Position numbers and translations under genes: made by a program. Positions 24,650 to 29,254 of a stretch of 29,254 nucleotides of DNA are shown here, one piece after another. The notes under the pieces are model-generated. The model had not been told where the DNA came from, did no database searches, and saw nothing but the letters and a program-made list of their open reading frames with translations. The stretch is from Candidatus Hermodarchaeota archaeon. Its GTDB lineage: Archaea > Asgardarchaeota > Hermodarchaeia > Hermodarchaeales > Hermodarchaeaceae. Every line of letters starts with the position of its first letter. The first letter of the stretch is position 1. The stretch is from positions 1 through 29,254 of the forward strand of contig JAEOTD010000013.1 of the NCBI GenBank assembly GCA_016839995.1, read 5' to 3'.

Positions 24650-25840
24650 TCACAACGCTTTCAATTTTTGTAGGACTATCTTCCTAATGGCTGTTCCCAC
24701 TTGTTTAGTGGTGGATGGTTTCACATCCGCATAAGATCTCACGCACAAGTCATAGGTGCGCACTCGCCCTTCACTGAGTAAATCTTTGACTGCTTCCTCA
24801 ATAATAGTCGCTGCCTTCAAAGCCGATTTATTATTTTGACGTTCACCCAGCCACTCAAGCATCATTTTCCCAGCCAAAATTGCCGCAACTGGGTTCGCCC
24901 GGCGTTTCCCAGCATGGCGTGGAGCTGACCCATGAATTGGTTCAAACATCGCATGCATATCACCTATATTACCTCCCGCAGCTACTCCCATGCCCCCCTG
25001 AATTGCTGCACCCAAATCAGAGATGATGTCACCATACATATTTGGAGCTACGACCACATTGTAGTATTCGGGTTGTCTCAGACACCACATCGTCCACGCG
25101 TCAACATATGCATAATCAGGAACAACATTCGTGTACAGTTGAGCAATTTCGTCGAAAATGCGGCGGAAGAGTTGGTCCCCAATTAACACGTTGCTTTTAT
25201 CCACGCAGGTTACACGTGGTTTACCGTCACTCGGAGCCCCTTTTTGTCGTTTCATAGCTAGTTTCATGGCGTACTGAATGACCCGCTCTGATCCAATGCG
25301 GGAGATGGGGCGCATATCAATGGCCAGTTCTTCCCTTTCATTTTCTCCGTAATGCTTACCAATCCCCGCATACAAGCCTTCAGTATTTTCACGAATAATC
25401 ACGAAATCGATATCACGTGGGTGTTTATCAGCTAATGGCGTGGGAACCCCCGCATACAACTTCACGGGTCGCACATTAGCGTATAATTCGAGTTCTCGCC
25501 GCTGTCCTAATACTACAGTTGCACCTGCCAGTTGACCATCATCACGGCGTACAGGGTCTCCTGGTGACTTTTCCCATCCTACGGCTCCAAGAAGAATGGC
25601 ATCTGCTTCTTGCTTGGAAAAGACTTCAGCTTCACCAGGCCATTCACAGCCCGTTTCAAGATAGTATTTCCCTCCACAGGGAAACTCGTGAAATGAGAGT
25701 GCTAGTCCAGAAATTCCATTTGAAACGGTTTTTAGAATTTTGACTGATTCCTGAATGACTTCGGGGCCAATGCCATCCCCAGGTAACACTTGAATCTTGT
25801 ACGTACGCGGCACAGGAATCCGTTCCACAATCCTCTTCAC
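24650..25840 (-). CDS. leuB: Isopropylmalate/homoisocitrate-type beta-decarboxylating dehydrogenase
   Basis: 396 residues from GTG 25840. It oxidises and decarboxylates 3-isopropylmalate (or isocitrate, homoisocitrate or tartrate) with NAD(P). Motifs: LPGDGIGPEV near 19, a substrate-binding Arg-rich stretch (RRELELYANVRPVKLY), RENTEGLYAG near 150 with the catalytic Tyr, DKSNVL with the catalytic Lys region, DAWTMWCLRQPEYYNVVVAPNMYGDIISD with the metal Asp residues, and FEPIHGSAPRHAGKRRANP for the cofactor. The RENTEGLY form is shared by archaeal LeuB and homoisocitrate dehydrogenases, not by bacterial LeuB (RELTGG). Operon position before leuC and leuD makes LeuB the best call. It is longer at the N-terminus than most. 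Confidence 0.85.
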   Translation of the reverse strand: MKRIVERIPVPRTYKIQVLPGDGIGPEVIQESVKILKTVSNGISGLALSFHEFPCGGKYYLETGCEWPGEAEVFSKQEADAILLGAVGWEKSPGDPVRRDDGQLAGATVVLGQRRELELYANVRPVKLYAGVPTPLADKHPRDIDFVIIRENTEGLYAGIGKHYGENEREELAIDMRPISRIGSERVIQYAMKLAMKRQKGAPSDGKPRVTCVDKSNVLIGDQLFRRIFDEIAQLYTNVVPDYAYVDAWTMWCLRQPEYYNVVVAPNMYGDIISDLGAAIQGGMGVAAGGNIGDMHAMFEPIHGSAPRHAGKRRANPVAAILAGKMMLEWLGERQNNKSALKAATIIEEAVKDLLSEGRVRTYDLCVRSYADVKPSTTKQVGTAIRKIVLQKLKAL

Positions 25841-25945
25841 CTACGGCTATACAAAGTTTCCGACTCAAAGAAAAGTGCAAAATCGACCTAGGTTCAGTCT
25901 AACCTCTAACGGAGGATTTCTGAAATGAAGAGGAAATCAATGCAC

Positions 25946-27163
25946 TTACTCTAATGACTCTTCTACAAACTGGATCAAGTCCACCATTTTCAGCTTCGAC
26001 TCGCTCTTCTCGATGGCTAGTTGAAGTGAAGTTTCGCAGAATGGACAAGCACTGACGAGGTGAGTTGCACCTGTAGCTTCGGCTTCTTTAATGCGTTCGA
26101 TGGATGTCTCAAGGGTCCAATCAGGGAATTGAGCACGAGCTCCACCACCAGCACCGCAGCACCAGCTGTTTTCACGGTTTCGGGGCATTTCCACTAAGTT
26201 ATCACCGAGTAGAGTACGTAAGATAGTTCGTGGGACTTCGAACCATGCAGCTTTTTCTTTGCGGTTCTTGATGAGTTCACCAACATGGCGACCATAGTGA
26301 CAAGGGTCATGGTAGGTAGCTTTGACACCTTTCATTGACTTGAGCTTCCCTTTGCCGGCTTCAAGCGCTTCGGCGATGAAATTGACGCTGTGCTTAACTT
26401 CGAATGGAAGGGGACCGTAGTATTTGGGCCAGTCACGTTTCATGGTGCGGAAGCATCCAGCACATGAGGAGACAACGACTTTGGCTCCGGAGTTCTTGAA
26501 GAGCTCCACGTTGTGCGTCACATACTCTTTGACCAAATCGAGTTTACCGACCCGCATGAGGGGTGAACAACAGCAGTATTCGTCCTCTTTGACCGTAAAA
26601 TCAGTACCCAGTTTTTCCATCACCCGAAGGGTTGACACCGCCAACTCCTGTAACCGATATGAGGCTGTACAACCCACAAAATAGATGACATCAGCTTTGT
26701 CTTTCAGTTTGAATTCTTTGGGAATCCAGTCAGTCCGACAAGCATGATCTTCGTTATAGGGGTTGCGTTTTACCTCAGTGGCTTTAGAATAGCCCTGCTG
26801 CTTATCGAGAGGGCCTACACCAGCTTTCACCGCTTCTGCTCGCATGGCTTCGATGATATCAACCGTTGGTAGTTCGTTTTCGCATTGGGATTCACAGTTG
26901 CCGCAGGTCGAACAGCGGAACAATAGGTCGCCAATATCTTTGTCGATTTTGTAATTGCCATTGAGAATGGCTCGGGCAAGCCACATTTTGGCACCGCCAC
27001 TGTAGGCTTCCCATTCCATAGCATTCCAGGCGGGGCAACCGGTTTCGAAGCCTCCGTTAGGATTCGCGGCATCAGCGATGCTGCAGGCTTTACAGTGAAT
27101 GCATCGAGCGATTTCGAGCTCGAAATCTTTGAGTTCGGTTTTCGGTTTTTCAGGTTCGGTCAT
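25946..27163 (-). CDS. Two-CCG-domain Fe-S oxidoreductase (HdrD/GlpC-like)
   Basis: 405 residues from ATG 27163, set by GGAGGA 8 bases upstream. The N-terminal part has two ferredoxin-like cluster motifs: CIHCKAC with a distant Cys-Pro (about 21-44) and CSTCGNCESQCENELP (about 84-99). Two CCG domains follow: GCTAS, CCCSP and CAGC (about 170-255), and DPCHYGRH, WCCGAGGGAR and ACPFC (about 300-380). CCG domains hold noncubane 4Fe-4S clusters in heterodisulfide reductase and bind clusters in GlpC, LldE and succinate:quinone reductases. The protein has no membrane helices and no flavin domain, so it needs a partner. The neighbours (a leucine-type operon and membrane proteins) do not name it. The electron donor and acceptor are unknown. 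Confidence 0.88.
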   Translation of the reverse strand: MTEPEKPKTELKDFELEIARCIHCKACSIADAANPNGGFETGCPAWNAMEWEAYSGGAKMWLARAILNGNYKIDKDIGDLLFRCSTCGNCESQCENELPTVDIIEAMRAEAVKAGVGPLDKQQGYSKATEVKRNPYNEDHACRTDWIPKEFKLKDKADVIYFVGCTASYRLQELAVSTLRVMEKLGTDFTVKEDEYCCCSPLMRVGKLDLVKEYVTHNVELFKNSGAKVVVSSCAGCFRTMKRDWPKYYGPLPFEVKHSVNFIAEALEAGKGKLKSMKGVKATYHDPCHYGRHVGELIKNRKEKAAWFEVPRTILRTLLGDNLVEMPRNRENSWCCGAGGGARAQFPDWTLETSIERIKEAEATGATHLVSACPFCETSLQLAIEKSESKLKMVDLIQFVEESLE

Positions 27164-27264
27164 GGGGGTAGTCCTCCGAGGAGTGAGGAGAATGCTTTGT
27201 TTCACATACGTTAGACCCTTTTACAGTTTGCCTTTTTTCGAAAAATTCACGGTGTTAAATCCAG

Positions 27265-27948
27265 TTAACTGGGCTTCTCAGCTTCTCTTTTTCTTTTCGC
27301 TTGTAGTGAGACATCGTAAAACGCCGAGAACATGAGGATTATGAAAAAGATTACTATCAAGAAAAAGGCCACAAGTGTCAGGAGGTCAGTGATTGGACCA
27401 GACCACAATGATGCCATAATAAACAATAGGATTGATACTCCAAGGCAGGGAATTCCCACGGCGAAGAAGAATCCGGCGGGTTCAAACAGGGAGCCCTTTG
27501 GATCAGTCACTCCGGCAAGACGAAAGGACTGGTATCCTAAAAAGAAACTCAGTCCAGCGCTTATGAAGATGAAAATTGTGTAGGAGATAAAGACAAGGGC
27601 TTCCATTCGGTGGGTAGTTAGTATATCAGAAGGGCTATGAACTCCCATCATCTGCAGTGTCACAACTCCAAAGATGAAGGCAACTGTCAAACCAATTCCA
27701 TACCCAAGAAAACTGCGTCCCACCTTGATGTCATCATCAATTTGTCTTCCAATTTGCCCAGGAAGGTAAATCGAAAATATCCCGACGAGGATCAACGATG
27801 TCACATTTGCTATGAGGGCATCAAGAATTAGGAGTCGTCCGCCTCGAAAAAGTATGGCATATCCGAGAACTAGAAGGGCACTTAGCATCCCGAGAACACG
27901 GACCTGGAAGATCATCCTCGTATTTGACACTTCGTTTTCTGCTTTCAT
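27265..27948 (-). CDS. Six-helix membrane protein, paralogue of the next gene
   Basis: 227 residues from ATG 27948, with about six hydrophobic segments and a basic C-terminal tail (QAKRKREAEKPS). It shares matching blocks with the product of 28093-28758: VGRSFLGYGIGLTVAFIFG against RGRYFIGCSVGLYVAFIIG, and GLSFFLGYQSFRL against GLNFSIGYRYHRL, each in the same helix. No transport or catalytic motif was recognised. It is one of three membrane proteins on the same strand at the right end. Confidence 0.7.
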   Translation of the reverse strand: MKAENEVSNTRMIFQVRVLGMLSALLVLGYAILFRGGRLLILDALIANVTSLILVGIFSIYLPGQIGRQIDDDIKVGRSFLGYGIGLTVAFIFGVVTLQMMGVHSPSDILTTHRMEALVFISYTIFIFISAGLSFFLGYQSFRLAGVTDPKGSLFEPAGFFFAVGIPCLGVSILLFIMASLWSGPITDLLTLVAFFLIVIFFIILMFSAFYDVSLQAKRKREAEKPS

Positions 27949-28092
27949 GGTTTCGCCAACAACTATGGGCAGTATGATAATTGGATTGTCGTATATGTCT
28001 TCATTGATATGCTTTCCACTTCTATCAAGCCTTCTAAAGGCAGTCGAAGGATTGTAAGTCGAAATTAGTGTGTGTCAGATTCTTTCTTTGAA

Positions 28093-28758
28093 TTAAGTGG
28101 TATAATGGAAATACAGAGCCACAGCAACAATCGTTAGAAAGACAGCAACTGCCAGTAAAACCCACCCACAATAATGTACTAAAGGCCACCAAGGAAAGAC
28201 CAACATCATAATCTCTCCTGAATAAAAATGAGACATGAAGCCGAGAATTATTGCTGCACACAGGCACCCTATCGCAGCGCCTCCCACGATTAGAATCTGG
28301 TTTTGTTCAGTAAAAATAGGCTCGCTGTCGGGTTGGGTGAGTTCAGTGAGCCGATGGTATCGATACCCAATACTGAAATTCAAACCTCCGATAAGGAACG
28401 TGAGGAACAGAAAGAGAGACATGACGAATATGTCTAATTGGATAAGAAAGGGACCAAGATTAAAGACGGCTAGAATTCCAATAATGAATGCGACGTAAAG
28501 TCCCACCGAACACCCGATGAAATACCGACCTCGATCCACTCTCTGACGACGAAGAGCTTGGTAAGTACTGGTGGGAAGATTGACGCCAAAAACAAAGACT
28601 ATGAACTCCGCTGTCAAAAACAACCCTACAAATCCTGCTAAAGGGCGAGTAATAATCACGAGGTAGCCATACATTCCTCCAAGAACAAGAATTCCTATTC
28701 CAATTCCTACACTTTGATACACTAGTTGTTTGGTTGATTCCCAGAGTTCGTTTTCCAT
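28093..28758 (-). CDS. Six-helix membrane protein, paralogue of the previous gene
   Basis: 221 residues from ATG 28758, chosen because GAGGAGA lies about 11 bases upstream (a TTG one codon earlier is possible). About six hydrophobic segments; the loop TELTQPDSEPIFTE between helices four and five has the counterpart AGVTDPKGSLFEPA in the paralogue. The two genes are head-to-tail with 144 bases between them and probably arose by tandem duplication. Function unknown. Confidence 0.7.
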   Translation of the reverse strand: MENELWESTKQLVYQSVGIGIGILVLGGMYGYLVIITRPLAGFVGLFLTAEFIVFVFGVNLPTSTYQALRRQRVDRGRYFIGCSVGLYVAFIIGILAVFNLGPFLIQLDIFVMSLFLFLTFLIGGLNFSIGYRYHRLTELTQPDSEPIFTEQNQILIVGGAAIGCLCAAIILGFMSHFYSGEIMMLVFPWWPLVHYCGWVLLAVAVFLTIVAVALYFHYTT

Positions 28759-28870
28759 CAACCAGACCGTCTCCTCTAGAATAACTCAGATCTCTAGGTA
28801 TCTTCCTTTCTTATCAATGAATTGTATTCTTACCCCTTATTCTGAAGGGATTCCGTATGAAACGGGCAGG

Positions 28871-29254
28871 TTAATACCAGCTCACATTCGTGCCACATTC
28901 ATGGCAAAATTGATCGATTCGACTCAGTTCCACACCACAATTCACGCATTTCTTGGTCGAGGTGGTGGATGAGTCTACTGAATAACCTTGGCGAACCCAA
29001 ATGGATCTGCCATCATATTCATGGTAGGGTCCAAGCGGGTGGAACCGGGTTTGACGAGACCGGGTGGGTGGGAGTTGATACTGATTCAAACTGGCTACTA
29101 ACGCTCCCGCGATGATGAGCAAGACGCCACCAATAACAAAGATAAAGAGTAAACTGATGATACCCGTGATCATGAGTAATGTACCCGCTGATCCTCGGTT
29201 TCCCATGGGAATTTCATTGTAGGCAATCATGGGAAGGATGATTCCGACAAACAA
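28871..29254 (-). CDS. Membrane protein with C-terminal zinc ribbon (cut by window edge)
   Basis: The frame is open to the window edge, so the N-terminus is probably missing; 127 residues are visible. There are two hydrophobic segments (one around residues 28-54, IITGIISLLFIFVIGGVLLI-like, and one at the very start). A polar linker rich in Arg and Thr follows, then a C-terminal zinc ribbon with two CxxC pairs (KCVNCGVELSRIDQFCHECG, about 102-121). Such ribbons on small membrane proteins are common in archaea, and their role is mostly unknown. Confidence 0.7.
   Translation of the reverse strand: MFVGIILPMIAYNEIPMGNRGSAGTLLMITGIISLLFIFVIGGVLLIIAGALVASLNQYQLPPTRSRQTRFHPLGPYHEYDGRSIWVRQGYSVDSSTTSTKKCVNCGVELSRIDQFCHECGTNVSWY

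Noticed and set aside
1..29254. CRISPR arrays, rRNA, tRNA, attachment sites or prophage genes
   Set aside because: No regularly spaced repeats, RNA gene signatures, integrases or phage structural genes were seen on either strand by eye.

Overview
The window is a dense stretch of archaeal chromosome with GC in the mid-40s judged by eye. The archaeal signs are TATA-box promoters (AT-rich boxes close upstream of several genes), GTG and TTG starts, an ADP-forming acyl-CoA synthetase alpha subunit, an HdrB/HdrD-type Fe-S protein, and an SMC ATPase closer to the eukaryotic SMC5/SMC6 type than to prokaryotic SMC. An Asgard archaeon (for example the Thorarchaeia or Hermodarchaeia) is my best guess. 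No rRNA, tRNA, CRISPR array or intact insertion sequence was found.

Layout. 1-2837 (+): the C-terminal part of an SMC5/6-like ATPase, followed with overlapping stops and starts by a basic protein in the kleisin position, a tandem winged-helix (KITE, ScpB/Nse3-like) protein, and a small Cys-rich RING-like protein. This reads as a minimal SMC5/6-Nse4-Nse3-Nse1 style operon and is the most interesting part of the window. 2849-7014: a divergent histone-deacetylase-fold protein (-), an Eis-like acetyltransferase (+), a small acidic unknown (+) and glycerate 2-kinase (+). 7011-9921 (-): a membrane protein, an ADP-forming acyl-CoA synthetase alpha subunit, and a QueT-type ECF substrate-binding protein with a structured leader. 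9922-10494: a 573-base divergent intergenic region with two TATA boxes, several hairpins and a 15-base direct repeat. 10495-14937: a divergent ATP-type PEP carboxykinase, a methyltransferase, a TfoX-N-like protein (-) and a second Eis-like acetyltransferase. 15030-22085 (+): uvrB-uvrA-uvrC, a complete bacterial-type excision repair set. 22091-25840 (-): a YhhN/TMEM86 membrane protein, then a tight operon (read right to left) of a beta-decarboxylating dehydrogenase, LeuC and LeuD. 25946-29254 (-): a two-CCG-domain Fe-S oxidoreductase, two paralogous six-helix membrane proteins and a partial membrane protein ending in a zinc ribbon.

How they fit together. Two chromosome-maintenance blocks stand out: the SMC5/6-like operon and UvrABC. 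In eukaryotes SMC5/6 acts in recombination and repair, but the two blocks lie 12 kb apart and nothing in the sequence links them directly. Central metabolism is represented by glycerate kinase, PEP carboxykinase and an acyl-CoA synthetase subunit (gluconeogenesis and acetate/acyl-CoA metabolism) and by a 2-oxoacid-elongation operon (probably leucine). All functional calls rest on motif recognition by eye; no search was run.
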